A stretch of DNA of 64,000 nt from Thiodiazotropha sp040791665 (GCA_040791665.1 JBFNNX010000013.1:1-64000); one strand, 5' to 3'. Shown: positions 53,547-63,965, counted from the stretch's first letter. Notes: generated from the letters alone by a model not told the origin. Translations and numbers: made by a program.

Positions 53547-54509
53547 ATGAGGAAAGTCGGGCGGAAAATCATGCAGTGGATCGCGGAGTGGCTGACAAAA
53601 GAGAGCCCGCCCTCGGCATCGCCGCTATGCGACTTCAATCGCCTCAGTTATGAACTCAGACCCGCCGATGTGCTGTTGGTTGAGGGTCGCAGCCGGGTCA
53701 GCAATGTAATCAAGACCATCACTCAAAGCACATGGACCCACTCAGCCCTCTATATCGGACGCATCTACGATATCCGTGACCCTCAACTGCAGCAGCGGGT
53801 ACGCATGGCCTATCAGGGCGATCTCAGCGAACAGCTGATGGTCGAGGCCCTGCTGGGTGAAGGTACGATCATTACCCCGCTCTCCAAGTATCGTAAGGAT
53901 CATCTGCGCATCTGCCGTCCCACTGGTCTTGAACCTGAGGATGCGCACAAAGTGGTTGCCCATGCCATTCACCATATCGGCTTTGACTATGATGTACGCC
54001 ACCTGATCGACTTGGCCCGCTTCTTTTTCCCCTGGAATATCTTACCCAGGCGCTGGCGCTCCAGTCTGTTTGAGCACAATGCCGGCTCACCGACTCGAAC
54101 TGTCTGTTCATCACTGTTGGCATCCGCCTTTAACAAGGTCAATTTTCCAATCCTGCCCTTTATCGATCGCGATGAAGACGGCAGCCTGCGCTTCTTTAAA
54201 CGAAACCCACGACTCTTCACACCAAAGGATTTCGACTACTCACCCTATTTTGACATCATAAAATATCCGTTTCTCGGTCTCGATGACCTGGGAGTCTACC
54301 GTCGATTACCGTGGGGTGATGACAGGATCCTCTACAACGATAACGAGCATGCCTTCGCAGAAGCGACAAAGATGGACGAGGTCGATTTATCCGATAATGA
54401 ATCCGAAATAAACAAGCAACGTAAGAAGAAAAAAGAGAAACGAACTTATCCTCCGGACGATGAAGCAGCTCAGCAAATAATCAACACAATGCGAGAGGCT
54501 GACCGATGA
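53547..54509 (+). CDS. YiiX/YebB-like permuted NlpC/P60 (papain-like) hydrolase
   Basis: The 320-residue protein fits the YaeF/YiiX permuted papain family, where the histidine precedes the cysteine: H in STWTHSALYIG (about 74) and catalytic C in TRTVCSSLLASAF (about 192). Family members are lipid- or amide-acting hydrolases. The C-terminal 60 residues are charged (K/E-rich) with a KKKKEKR run. The start is uncertain between ATG 53547 and ATG 53571. Its stop overlaps fadE by 4 bp, so it is translated with the acyl-CoA dehydrogenase and may act on the same lipids. Confidence 0.75.
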   Translation: MRKVGRKIMQWIAEWLTKESPPSASPLCDFNRLSYELRPADVLLVEGRSRVSNVIKTITQSTWTHSALYIGRIYDIRDPQLQQRVRMAYQGDLSEQLMVEALLGEGTIITPLSKYRKDHLRICRPTGLEPEDAHKVVAHAIHHIGFDYDVRHLIDLARFFFPWNILPRRWRSSLFEHNAGSPTRTVCSSLLASAFNKVNFPILPFIDRDEDGSLRFFKRNPRLFTPKDFDYSPYFDIIKYPFLGLDDLGVYRRLPWGDDRILYNDNEHAFAEATKMDEVDLSDNESEINKQRKKKKEKRTYPPDDEAAQQIINTMREADR

Positions 54510-56989
54510 CACTGCTAGGATTTCTACTTCTATTGCTGATGTTGTGGGGACTGGCCTATGGATCTGCAGGTGCGATTGTATGGATTCTGTTGCCGCCCAT
54601 ACTCCTGATCAGCCTGCAGTTGGCAGCGCTCATGACGCCCCTTGGCGTACTACCGTTATGGCTGATCTATGCAGCAAGCCTCTTCTTCTACCTGAAGCCA
54701 CAACTACGTCGCCGCTGGATCAGTAAACCACTGCTGTCCGCTTTCCAGAAAGTGATGCCTTCCATGTCGACCACCGAGAAAGAGGCGTTGAACGCCGGGA
54801 GTGTCTGGTGGGACGGTGAACTCTTCTCGGGACAACCTGACTGGAGCAAACTGCTGCGACAGCCACAATGCCATCTGACGGCGAAGGAGCAGGAATTCCT
54901 CGATGGTCCGGTACAAACCCTTTGCGATATGCTCGATGATTGGGATATCACCTTCGAACGCAGAGATCTGCCTCCCGAGGTCTGGCAGTTCATTAAGCAA
55001 TCCGGCTTTTTCGGCATGATCGTACCTGAAGCCTACGGTGGTCTCGGCTTTTCCGCCTATGCCCACTCCCAGGTGGTGATGAAGATCGCCAGCCGCAGCA
55101 TTACCGCGGCCGTTACAGTGATGGTACCCAACTCCCTAGGCCCGGCAAAACTGCTGCTTCAATATGGCACGGACGAGCAGAAGGCAAACTATCTCAACAA
55201 GCTTGCCAGCGGAGAGGAGGTGCCCTGTTTTGCCCTGACCAATCCCCATGCGGGCAGTGATGCCGGCGCCATACCGGATATGGGTCAGGTCACTTATGGT
55301 GACTTTGAAGGAAGTCAGGTCCTCGGGATAAGACTCAACTGGGAAAAGCGCTATATAACACTGGCGCCGGTTGCAACCCTTATCGGCCTGGCATTCAAGC
55401 TGGAGGACCCCCAAGGCCTGCTCTCGGACGACTCCCAACCCGGCATCACCCTGGCTCTGATCCCCCGCGACACACCCGGCGTGGAGATAGGTTCAAGACA
55501 CATGCCCCTCGACATACCCTTCCAGAATGGTCCCATTGTGGGCCGGGATGTATTCATCCCCATGGCCTGGGTAATCGGCGGAACCGAGGGTGTCGGCAAG
55601 GGTTGGCAGATGCTGGTCGAATGCCTCTCTGAGGGACGTGGCATCTCACTTCCCGCACTCTCGACCGCGGCCGGCAAATGCGCCAGCCGTTATACCGGCG
55701 CCTATGCCGCGGTTCGCACCCAATTCGGCCAACCCATAGGCCACTTCGAGGGGGTGGAAGAGGCGCTGGCAAGGATTGGCGGACTGACCTATCAGATGGA
55801 TGCGGCACGCATACTGACGCTCAGCGCACTCGATAGCGGTGAATCGCCTTCTGTTATCTCAGCCATCATCAAGTACCATCTTACCGAGCGATACCGCCAA
55901 GCGGTCAATGATGCCATGGATATCCAGGGTGGCAGTGGCATCTGTCTCGGTCCCGACAACCTGATCGGCAGAGGCTACCAGGCGATTCCCATCGCAATTA
56001 CCGTTGAGGGCGCCAATATCCTCACACGCAACATGATCATCTTCGGTCAGGGGGCGATACGCGCCCACCCCTACATTCTCAGCGAGTTCGAGGCGGCGGA
56101 GAATCCCGATCAGGAAATCGCACTCACACAGTTCGATGACGCTCTCTTCAACCATATCGGTTTCGTTGCCACAAACTTCGCCCGCACCCTCTGGTTCGGC
56201 ATCACCCATGGACGACTTTCCGAAAGCCCGAAAGGCGGGCCTGCCAAACGCTACTTTCAACGCCTGAATTGGATGGCCTCCACCTTCGCCCTGACTGCCG
56301 ATGCGGCGCTGATGACACTGGGCAGTTCGCTCAAGCGCAAAGAGCGTCTCTCGGCCAGACTGGGGGACATGCTAAGCAACCTTTATATCGCCAGTGCTTG
56401 CCTTAAGCGCTATGTCGGGGAGGGAGAACGTCACGACGATCTGCCTCTGATGAGATGGGCCTTGGACGATTCACTCTATCGTTTCCAACACGCCTTGCGT
56501 GGCCTGTTACGCAATATTCCGTTCAGGCCCCTGGCTTGGCTATTACGGTTGGTGATATTTCCCACCGGACTCCCGTTTTATAAACCCACCGACAACCTCG
56601 ACCACCAGGTTGCGCGTATTCTGCTCAGCCCTAACGAGGCGAGGGAACGACTCACCCATGGGATCTACACCACAGAGAATCAGCAACAACGGGCCGGTCA
56701 ATTGGAACAGGCGCTGTTTGCAGTGAACGCCGCGGCACCCCATGAAAAGACCTTACGCAGGGCAAAACGGGCCGGTCAGCTCAAATCCAAGGACAATCGA
56801 AATCTGATCACAGAAGCCGTCTCCCTGGGGATCTTGAGCGAGAGTGAAAAAGTGGCCCTGGATGAGGCGGACCGCCTGCGCAACCAGATCATTCAGGTGA
56901 ATGCCTTCAGCAACCTTGGCACGGTGACATTTGAGAGTGAAAAGAGGGCTTCAAAGATATCCAAACTCAGTAAACGGGGTGCCGCTTGA
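54506..56989 (+). CDS. fadE: Acyl-CoA dehydrogenase, FadE type
   Basis: The 827-residue flavoprotein performs the first oxidation of fatty-acyl-CoA beta-oxidation. It has two N-terminal membrane helices (about 1-60), then the acyl-CoA dehydrogenase domains (about 120-510) with GFFGMIVPEAYGGLGFSA, CFALTNPHAGSD and DIQGGSGICLGPDN, and a C-terminal DUF1974 domain (about 510-810) as in E. coli FadE (814 residues). The family-typical base in the C-terminal barrel is present by position. It is coupled to the YiiX-like gene and followed, after a hairpin, by an acyl-CoA ligase gene. Confidence 0.94.
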   Translation: MTLLGFLLLLLMLWGLAYGSAGAIVWILLPPILLISLQLAALMTPLGVLPLWLIYAASLFFYLKPQLRRRWISKPLLSAFQKVMPSMSTTEKEALNAGSVWWDGELFSGQPDWSKLLRQPQCHLTAKEQEFLDGPVQTLCDMLDDWDITFERRDLPPEVWQFIKQSGFFGMIVPEAYGGLGFSAYAHSQVVMKIASRSITAAVTVMVPNSLGPAKLLLQYGTDEQKANYLNKLASGEEVPCFALTNPHAGSDAGAIPDMGQVTYGDFEGSQVLGIRLNWEKRYITLAPVATLIGLAFKLEDPQGLLSDDSQPGITLALIPRDTPGVEIGSRHMPLDIPFQNGPIVGRDVFIPMAWVIGGTEGVGKGWQMLVECLSEGRGISLPALSTAAGKCASRYTGAYAAVRTQFGQPIGHFEGVEEALARIGGLTYQMDAARILTLSALDSGESPSVISAIIKYHLTERYRQAVNDAMDIQGGSGICLGPDNLIGRGYQAIPIAITVEGANILTRNMIIFGQGAIRAHPYILSEFEAAENPDQEIALTQFDDALFNHIGFVATNFARTLWFGITHGRLSESPKGGPAKRYFQRLNWMASTFALTADAALMTLGSSLKRKERLSARLGDMLSNLYIASACLKRYVGEGERHDDLPLMRWALDDSLYRFQHALRGLLRNIPFRPLAWLLRLVIFPTGLPFYKPTDNLDHQVARILLSPNEARERLTHGIYTTENQQQRAGQLEQALFAVNAAAPHEKTLRRAKRAGQLKSKDNRNLITEAVSLGILSESEKVALDEADRLRNQIIQVNAFSNLGTVTFESEKRASKISKLSKRGAA

Positions 56990-57030
56990 TCCGTAAAGAT
57001 TTCCATACCGGTTCAGGATAGGATAAGTTA

Positions 57031-57073
57031 AGGGCTGTTGGAGCTGAATCAATTATTAAGTGCCAACAGCCCT
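57031..57073. repeat. Long-looped perfect hairpin between fadE and fadD
   Basis: AGGGCTGTTGG (57031-57041) and CCAACAGCCCT (57063-57073) form an 11-bp perfect stem around a 21-nt loop in the 170-bp fadE-fadD gap. No T run follows, so it is more likely an RNA processing or stability element, or a palindromic protein site, than a terminator. Confidence 0.55.
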
Positions 57074-57158
57074 AGGGCGCGAAATGCTACTCTACCCACA
57101 CCAAAGTGAACCCAACAACAAAAACCGGGGTTCTGAAAACGAAATAAATGGTGCCAGC

Positions 57159-58943
57159 ATGGATAATCCGAACATCGATACTATACAGTTGAAAGATGCC
57201 GACACGATAGGCGCCGTCTTCCAGGAACGTGTAAAACGCTCGCCTGACGCCACTGCCTATATACAATACGACGAAGATCGCGAGGTTTGGCAAGAGACCA
57301 GCTGGAAGGAGATGGCGCAACTGGTTGCACGCTGGCAGGCTGCCTTTCGCAATGAAAATCTCAGGCCTGGCGACAGGGTAGCCATAATGTTGCGCAACTG
57401 CCGCGAATGGGCCATTTTCGATCTGGCAGCCCAGTGCCTGGGCTTGGTCACCGTCCCCCTCTACACCAATGATCGCCCGGAGAATATCGGTTATATCCTG
57501 CAAGATGCCGGCATACGTCTGCTGCTGCTGGAAAACAACGAACAGTGGCATGAACTTCAGCAGATCCGCAATCAGTTAGCCGGCCTGAATCGTATCATCT
57601 CGCTGCACAAGGTCGATCCGATGGGGCTTCAGCCCCACCTGGTCTCAATCGATGAATGGCTACCCGGCCAAACCAACGAAGGGCTGCAGGTCATCGATGT
57701 AGCCAGTAAGGATCTGGCTACTATCGTCTACACCTCTGGTACCACGGGACGATCTAAAGGCGTCATGTTGAGCCATCACAACATTTTGTGGGATCTAGAT
57801 AGCGGTGTGAAGGTTATCGAGATCTATTCAACCGATACCTTTTTATCTTTTCTACCGCTCTCGCACACCCTGGAGCGAACTGTTGGTTACTATCTGGCGC
57901 TCGTGGCTGGCGCGGCCACGGCCTATGCGAGATCAATTCCTCAGTTGGCTGAGGATCTCGAGATCATTAAACCAACCATTTTAATTTCGGTACCACGAAT
58001 ATTTGAAAGGGTATATGCCAAGATACAGGACAAACTCGAGAGCGATTCAGCCATAGCCCGCGGCATATTCAGTCTGGCAGTTGAAACCGGTTGGACCCAT
58101 TTCGAGTTTCAGCAGGGACGTACCTCGTGGTCACCTAAATTACTGCTCTGGCCGCTGTTGGAGAAGATTGTGGCGCGTAAGATTCAGGACAAGCTGGGTG
58201 GACGCCTGCGAATTGCAGTATCCGGCGGCGCCCCGCTATCACCAGATATAGCCAAGGTCTTTATTGGACTCGGGGTACCCATACTGCAGGGTTACGGCCT
58301 AACGGAGACCAGTCCCATCATCTCCGCCAATACCCATGAAAACAATCTTCCTGCCAGCGTTGGCAAACCGTTCCCCGGGATAGAGGTGAAGGTCAATGAA
58401 TATGAGGAACTGCTCTGCAAGGCGCCTAATGTGATGATGGGATACTGGAATAACCGTCAAGCAACCTCAGAGGTGATTGATGCAGATGGTTGGTTCCATA
58501 CAGGTGACAAAGCGAAGATCGAAGACGGCTATATCTTTATCACCGGCCGACTGAAAGAGATCATTGTCTTGGCCAATGGCGAAAAGGTCCCTCCCGCCGA
58601 CATGGAGATGTGCATCGCCATGGATTCTCTGTTCGACCAGGTATTGGTACTTGGCGAAAGCAAACCCTACCTATCCGCCATCGTGGTACTCAATCCCGAG
58701 CACGCCCAAAACCTTGGTTTGGATCTGGGCAATATCGGCGAGCAACAGACGCAGGACGTATTGGCCCGTATCAACAATCATCTGGACAACTTTCCCGGTT
58801 ACGCGAAAATCATCCGTGTGACCGTGCTGGGTGAACCCTGGAGCGTGGAAAACGGCTTGATCACACCTACTCTGAAATTGAAGCGGAAAAAGATCCTTGA
58901 TCGATACGCTAAAGAGTGTGGTGAGATGTATGTCGGGCATTAA
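57159..58943 (+). CDS. Long-chain acyl-CoA ligase (AMP-binding)
   Basis: The 594-residue enzyme activates fatty acids with ATP and CoA. It shows the AMP-binding P-loop IVYTSGTTGRSKGVMLSHH, the linker motif LQGYGLTETSP, and the C-terminal ATP/Lys motifs DGWFHTGDKAKI and GRLKEIIVLANGEKV. It groups with the large FadD15-like or Mycobacterium-type long-chain ligases. I used ATG 57159, where family similarity begins; the frame runs back to a GTG at 57060. It follows fadE in the same direction and supplies its substrate pathway. Confidence 0.9.
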   Translation: MDNPNIDTIQLKDADTIGAVFQERVKRSPDATAYIQYDEDREVWQETSWKEMAQLVARWQAAFRNENLRPGDRVAIMLRNCREWAIFDLAAQCLGLVTVPLYTNDRPENIGYILQDAGIRLLLLENNEQWHELQQIRNQLAGLNRIISLHKVDPMGLQPHLVSIDEWLPGQTNEGLQVIDVASKDLATIVYTSGTTGRSKGVMLSHHNILWDLDSGVKVIEIYSTDTFLSFLPLSHTLERTVGYYLALVAGAATAYARSIPQLAEDLEIIKPTILISVPRIFERVYAKIQDKLESDSAIARGIFSLAVETGWTHFEFQQGRTSWSPKLLLWPLLEKIVARKIQDKLGGRLRIAVSGGAPLSPDIAKVFIGLGVPILQGYGLTETSPIISANTHENNLPASVGKPFPGIEVKVNEYEELLCKAPNVMMGYWNNRQATSEVIDADGWFHTGDKAKIEDGYIFITGRLKEIIVLANGEKVPPADMEMCIAMDSLFDQVLVLGESKPYLSAIVVLNPEHAQNLGLDLGNIGEQQTQDVLARINNHLDNFPGYAKIIRVTVLGEPWSVENGLITPTLKLKRKKILDRYAKECGEMYVGH

Positions 58944-59200
58944 GAGTTTTTCTCTCATTTGGCAGATTATTCCAACCAGGCGACTGATTCCCGAACGGTC
59001 GACACTTAAATGCATAAGGAAGCTCTTGATTAATGCCATTCCTGGCATAAACAGAGCGTGGAAGCGGAAAATACGGTTTTGTTTTTCCAGCTTAATCCAT
59101 CGCTTGAAGTGTGGGAACATGGCTGCACGTCCTTTGTAATGCCGGAACAACCGAATTAATCAGAGGTTTCAAGAGCCTGTTAACACTAATCCGATCGGCT

Positions 59201-61639
59201 CTAGTCAGTTAAAACAACAGGTTCGCTAAAATAGTACCCTTGGCATTGTTGTACATTCTGTTGATTTAACCACTCTAACTGTCGTGAATTTTCCACGCCT
59301 TCGGCAACCACATTCAGATCCATGATCTCCGCCATTTTTATCAGCGCCGTGCAAATACCGACGGCATAATTGTCTGCCGGCAACCCCTTGATGAAACTGG
59401 AATCCAGCTTCAGGGTATCCAGGGTAAAGTCTCTGAGATACGAGAAGGAAGAATATCCGGTACCGAAATCATCCACCGCGATGCGAACGCCGAGCTTTTT
59501 CAGACTGCGTACAACGTTCCTGCTCAATTCGATATCTTCTATCAGACTAGTTTCAGTGATTTCCAATTCAAGCCGCTTTGCATCAAAGCCCGTCTTAGTC
59601 AAAATCGACTCAACCCGATGGGAAAAATCGCCTTGGTTAAATTGATGGATGGAGACATTGACATTCAATTGTAATGGGTGATGACCGTTATTGTCATGGG
59701 CAAGCATCTCTCTACAGGCTCTTTCCAAAATCCAATCACCCAATTCGATGATAAAACCTGAATTTTCAAGAAATGGAAGAAACTCTGTGGGATCCTGTAA
59801 TCCACGCCTTGGACTATCCCAACGCAGCAGGGCCTCCATACCGACCATTGCCCCTGTATTGATATCGATCATTGGCTGGTAGAGCAGATGGAAGCTCTTT
59901 GTTTTCAACGCCTCCATCAATTCGCTCTCCTGCTGTAATAGGCCATCCTCATTGGCGCCCAACAAATGACTATAGACACAATACTGTCCTCGCCCACTCC
60001 TTTTTGCTTGATACATGGCCATATCGGCTTTCTGAACCAAGCTGCCGATATCATCCTTGGAGAATGGATAGAAGACGATACCAATGCTGCATCCGATATG
60101 CACCTTCCTTGTGTCGATCTCGAACGGTTCCCTGATGGTTTCAAGTATGGTTTTGGCAATATTGACACCATCGCTTATCGACTTGATCTGTTCCGCGATA
60201 ATAGTAAATTCATCACCCCCTAAACGCGCCACGGTATCACCCATACGGAGCATCTTCTTCAATCGCACGGCCGTCTCCTTCAATAGTAGATCACCAGCAT
60301 GGTGGCCAAGACTGTCGTTGACCTTTTTAAAGCGGTCCAGATCGATGAACATCAAGGCGACAAGATACTCTCCCCGATCGGCCTGCTCCATGGCATGTTT
60401 TAGCCGATCGCTGAAAAGCTGTCGATTGGGCAGATTGGTCAAGCCGTCATATTGTGCCAGATAGCGTATATGCTCCTCGTTTTTCCTACGCTCGCTGACA
60501 TCCTGTGCAACAGTGATGATCTGTCCGAAACCTCCCGAGAAGTCGAGATAGGCGCCTGACAGGGAGACCAGCACATTAGAACCCTCGGCGGTAATATATC
60601 TGGCATCGATACTGTCTGCCTCATCCTTCATAAGATAATTCAGCCATTGTTTGACGCGTACACCGTCCCGACTGTCTATAAGGTCGTAATATGACATGCT
60701 CATCAATCGCTCTTTATCGTAACCGATCATTTCAGCAGCGGCATTGTTGACCATAATAATTTTCTTATCGGCGGAAACGACGATCAATGCATCACGCAGG
60801 TTGTTGAGCACGTCATTCAGATACTGTCTTGATACCGATGTATTGGATAGATCCCTGCTCATACGATTGAATGAGTGGATCAGTTGACCAATCTCGTCAC
60901 CTCGGCTTTTTTCCAGCTCAATGCCGTAGGCGCCCTCGCCGACACGTTTGACATATTCTGTCAACGTTCGAATCGGTGACACCAAGCGATTTGAGATCAA
61001 TGCAGCCAAAGCCAAACCAAGCAGAAGCAAAATACCCGTAACGAAAAACAGTAGATATCGTTCGCGTTGCTGAGATTCCGAGGTTAAATTGGATAGTTGT
61101 TGAGTCAGTTTCAGCGTGTTCTCAAGCTGCACCTTCTTGGATAGTGCTATTCTGACCCAGCCAAGTGTTTCATCGGCAATATACACTGGGGAGACGATCT
61201 CCATCACCTCTTCCGAATTGCTGAGCAGCGGTGCCGATTCCGTTTTAATCCATTCTAGAATTTTCCCGTCTTCCAACCGCTTGCCGTAGTTATCCAAACG
61301 TTCGGTCCCATCGTGAACAATCACACCCTGTGGATCGACTACCATGACATAGACGATATCGTCCAGATTGGCAACGCTTTGCAGTAGATGCAAGATAGCC
61401 AGCATATCAAAATTGTAGAGGGGGTTAGCCAAATCCTCACTCAGAATTGCACTTAGATTCATAAGGCGCTTTTTTGCCTCATTATGCAGAGCAGTACTCA
61501 TTGTGGAGGTGGTGGTCGTTTTGATATTTGAAAGCAGTTCCTTCGACTGGACGAAAAACAACGCGGCAAGGATAAGCGTGATAATGACGATTCCGGCACC
61601 GATCGCAACGGTATATCTAAATTGAAGATTTCTTGCCAT
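59201..61639 (-). CDS. Membrane HAMP-PAS-GGDEF-EAL cyclic-di-GMP enzyme
   Basis: The 812-residue protein has an N-terminal helix (about 10-30), a periplasmic sensor region (about 35-195), a second helix (about 198-218), HAMP (about 205-270) and PAS (about 275-385) domains, GGDEF (474-478 intact, RMGD inhibitory site at 465-468) and EAL (MEALLRW, DDFGTGYSSF, AEGVEN). Both cyclase and phosphodiesterase motifs are present, so it can in principle make or break c-di-GMP. The gene follows the PhnD-type gene by about 135 bp on the same strand, suggesting that the binding protein may feed its periplasmic sensor. Confidence 0.92.
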   Translation of the reverse strand: MARNLQFRYTVAIGAGIVIITLILAALFFVQSKELLSNIKTTTTSTMSTALHNEAKKRLMNLSAILSEDLANPLYNFDMLAILHLLQSVANLDDIVYVMVVDPQGVIVHDGTERLDNYGKRLEDGKILEWIKTESAPLLSNSEEVMEIVSPVYIADETLGWVRIALSKKVQLENTLKLTQQLSNLTSESQQRERYLLFFVTGILLLLGLALAALISNRLVSPIRTLTEYVKRVGEGAYGIELEKSRGDEIGQLIHSFNRMSRDLSNTSVSRQYLNDVLNNLRDALIVVSADKKIIMVNNAAAEMIGYDKERLMSMSYYDLIDSRDGVRVKQWLNYLMKDEADSIDARYITAEGSNVLVSLSGAYLDFSGGFGQIITVAQDVSERRKNEEHIRYLAQYDGLTNLPNRQLFSDRLKHAMEQADRGEYLVALMFIDLDRFKKVNDSLGHHAGDLLLKETAVRLKKMLRMGDTVARLGGDEFTIIAEQIKSISDGVNIAKTILETIREPFEIDTRKVHIGCSIGIVFYPFSKDDIGSLVQKADMAMYQAKRSGRGQYCVYSHLLGANEDGLLQQESELMEALKTKSFHLLYQPMIDINTGAMVGMEALLRWDSPRRGLQDPTEFLPFLENSGFIIELGDWILERACREMLAHDNNGHHPLQLNVNVSIHQFNQGDFSHRVESILTKTGFDAKRLELEITETSLIEDIELSRNVVRSLKKLGVRIAVDDFGTGYSSFSYLRDFTLDTLKLDSSFIKGLPADNYAVGICTALIKMAEIMDLNVVAEGVENSRQLEWLNQQNVQQCQGYYFSEPVVLTD

Positions 61640-61773
61640 TTAATCAGTAGCTCATGAGGGTTCTGCAGGGCTACATCAAGCCACGAATATAATCAATCCC
61701 TGGCGGAATTGTATGAGAATGTTCTTCGCACTTTGCATCGCAATCTGTTTACCTCTGCCAATAACTTGAGCGT

Positions 61774-62706
61774 TTAGGGGGTGAGTGCATGATCGACACG
61801 ATCAACTATGGAGTACATATCGTATATCGATTGTTTTTGCTTATCACTCAGTGCATCGAATTTCTTTGTTCGCTGATAGGCACGCAGGATAGGCAGAGCC
61901 TTCGGATCATCATCGGCCTTTAGCAATATCTCTTCGAGCCGTCCTTTTAGAGTCGGACTCATATCACGGCGCACCATTTCCACGGCGCGGATGACCGGTG
62001 GAAGAGTTTGAAAAATAGAAAACTGATCACGATATTGGGAAGGTAGATGATCCTCCTTATCCCAGTCCAGATTACTGAATGCGCCTGCATGTGCCATACC
62101 TTTATTCACCAGTGTGGCAATATTGATCTCTTCCCTGACAAATACGAAACCAACTTTATTCGCCGGGGGTGAATCTCGAAAGCTGTTCAATGCAACCGGC
62201 ATCAATCCATTCTGTAACATTGCATAGATAGGCAGATAGTAGGCAGTCGTTGATGCGGGATCCTCAAGTGCAATGATCTTTCCTTTCAGATCCTCTAGTT
62301 TATTTACTGCCCCATTCTTAAGTGAAAAAAATACCGTATAGTACTCGGGCGCACCTTTTTTCCACTTTCTCAACAATAACTCTGCATCGCTTTTCTCATG
62401 CAGGTATGCCGCGGCAATAGGCGTTTCCGTTACCCAGTCCACCTCGCCTCTGGCCAGTAATTCCGCCATATGCTCTTTGCTTTTTGCCATGCGGACCTTG
62501 CCTTTTCTGATGCCAAGGTCGTGCATTCTTTCCACCACGTACATAAGCATGGGTTTGAGATAGCGATAGTGTTTCTTGGGATTATGGCTGATCTTGCCTA
62601 TTACCAAAGTATCCGGATCACTGCTGCTTGCTGCGACATAGAAAGGCGGCAAACAGAAGAGAAGGAACAGCAGCAAAGCAGTTCCTTTGCCGATGTCACG
62701 AACCAT
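61774..62706 (-). CDS. PhnD-type periplasmic phosphate/phosphonate-binding protein
   Basis: The 310-residue protein has a signal peptide (about 8-26) and the PhnD/type-2 periplasmic binding fold, with LVIGKISHNPKKHYRYLKPM, RGEVDWVTETPIAAAY, KLEDLKGKIIALEDPASTTAYYLP in part and a C-terminal SALSDKQKQSIYDMYSI region. It likely binds phosphate, phosphite or a phosphonate. No ABC ATPase or permease is adjacent; instead a GGDEF-EAL sensor follows and a phosphate-type porin precedes, so a sensing role is as likely as transport. Confidence 0.82.
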   Translation of the reverse strand: MVRDIGKGTALLLFLLFCLPPFYVAASSSDPDTLVIGKISHNPKKHYRYLKPMLMYVVERMHDLGIRKGKVRMAKSKEHMAELLARGEVDWVTETPIAAAYLHEKSDAELLLRKWKKGAPEYYTVFFSLKNGAVNKLEDLKGKIIALEDPASTTAYYLPIYAMLQNGLMPVALNSFRDSPPANKVGFVFVREEINIATLVNKGMAHAGAFSNLDWDKEDHLPSQYRDQFSIFQTLPPVIRAVEMVRRDMSPTLKGRLEEILLKADDDPKALPILRAYQRTKKFDALSDKQKQSIYDMYSIVDRVDHALTP

Positions 62707-62750
62707 TTTCAGGGCCTATTAGCATTAATTTGATTGTCACTGCCAAAACC

Positions 62751-63965
62751 CTAGAAATCAACCTGAGCCCGAAGTTGAAGAATAGAGGGCGAATCCTCCC
62801 CTTCCACATCGCCATTCGCATCGGCAAACCTGTCATTATCGACAAATATGGTGTTGGCCATCAGGCGGATCTGTTTATTGATATACCAATTGATTCCCAA
62901 TGTAACGTTGTCACTTGATCCGCCCTCTATCTCTCCGTCGTTCAAATCCAGGGAACTGAAACGCGCGGCAACCTCCACTGCACCATGGTCGGAGAGCGGC
63001 CGAATACGTCCGAATTTCGCCAAACTCTGCTTATAGCGGCGACTTTCACCAGTCAAAAACCAACTAACCTGCAGATACCAGCCTTCAAAGGTGGGCTCCA
63101 CACTCTCATCACGCTCTACTTTGGCTTGCATCCACTCCCCTTGCACTGAAAGCGAACCTGACACCCATGCCCCCTCAAGACCCAATAGCGTAGTAGAGTG
63201 GCTCTGCTTGAGTTTGCCAGTATCGAGATAACGAATATCGGTAAGATGGGACTCCGGCCTGGTATCGATTCGCACCTCCTCTTCATCATCCGTCTTTCTA
63301 TAGCTGGCGGCTATACCCAGATGTAGCGCCGATCTATCTTCTGCCAGCGGCGCATAGGTCAGGCGGCCGCTAACACCCCAGCCTTCATCGCCCTCATCGT
63401 CAGTGTCATCGTTGTAATCATCGCCGAACAGGCCGGCGGCGAAAGTCATCTGTTCACCCGACCAATGGGCGCCAATCCCCATGTTTCTTCCAGGAGCGAA
63501 TGCATTGGGCAAGGCACGCTCCATAAAGGTCAGATATCGCTTGCTTGTCATCTCCTCCAGGCTGAACGGCTCCTTGAAATGCCCAACTGAAAAGCGCCAG
63601 GGATAAATGGCATCATAGGCGGCCCAAGCATCCTTGACATCCGCGTCTCCATCGGAGAAATCGACACTGAGCTCATAGATGAAATCGGCAAACAGCCGTC
63701 CTTCCAGGTCGAGTCTCAAATCACGCAGTTCGCTCCCGTTGCCAAGGACATTTTTATCCTCATCAAATAGTGCGACATCAGCCAGGATCCTGCCTCCAAA
63801 CTGCATGGAGAATTCACCATCGGTCGTGGTCACCTCAAGACCACCTTTGGTGTTGATGACCAAATCCCCATAGGGATCGGGAGAACCATCTGTGCTGCTA
63901 TCTTGAGCCGCCAAGGCTAAAGAAGAGAAGCAATAGATTACCAATAGAACTACTGATTTATTCAT
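62751..63965 (-). CDS. OprO/OprP-type outer-membrane porin
   Basis: The 404-residue protein has a signal peptide (about 1-19) and a beta-barrel composition ending in the C-terminal phenylalanine of outer-membrane porins (QVDF). The phosphate-selective porin pattern includes GGRILADVALFDEDKN, a strand with RLDLEGRLFADF and KEPFSLEEMTS. It would let inorganic phosphate or polyphosphate diffuse into the periplasm. The PhnD-type gene follows after 44 bp on the same strand, making porin, binding protein and c-di-GMP enzyme a probable operon. Confidence 0.88.
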   Translation of the reverse strand: MNKSVVLLVIYCFSSLALAAQDSSTDGSPDPYGDLVINTKGGLEVTTTDGEFSMQFGGRILADVALFDEDKNVLGNGSELRDLRLDLEGRLFADFIYELSVDFSDGDADVKDAWAAYDAIYPWRFSVGHFKEPFSLEEMTSKRYLTFMERALPNAFAPGRNMGIGAHWSGEQMTFAAGLFGDDYNDDTDDEGDEGWGVSGRLTYAPLAEDRSALHLGIAASYRKTDDEEEVRIDTRPESHLTDIRYLDTGKLKQSHSTTLLGLEGAWVSGSLSVQGEWMQAKVERDESVEPTFEGWYLQVSWFLTGESRRYKQSLAKFGRIRPLSDHGAVEVAARFSSLDLNDGEIEGGSSDNVTLGINWYINKQIRLMANTIFVDNDRFADANGDVEGEDSPSILQLRAQVDF

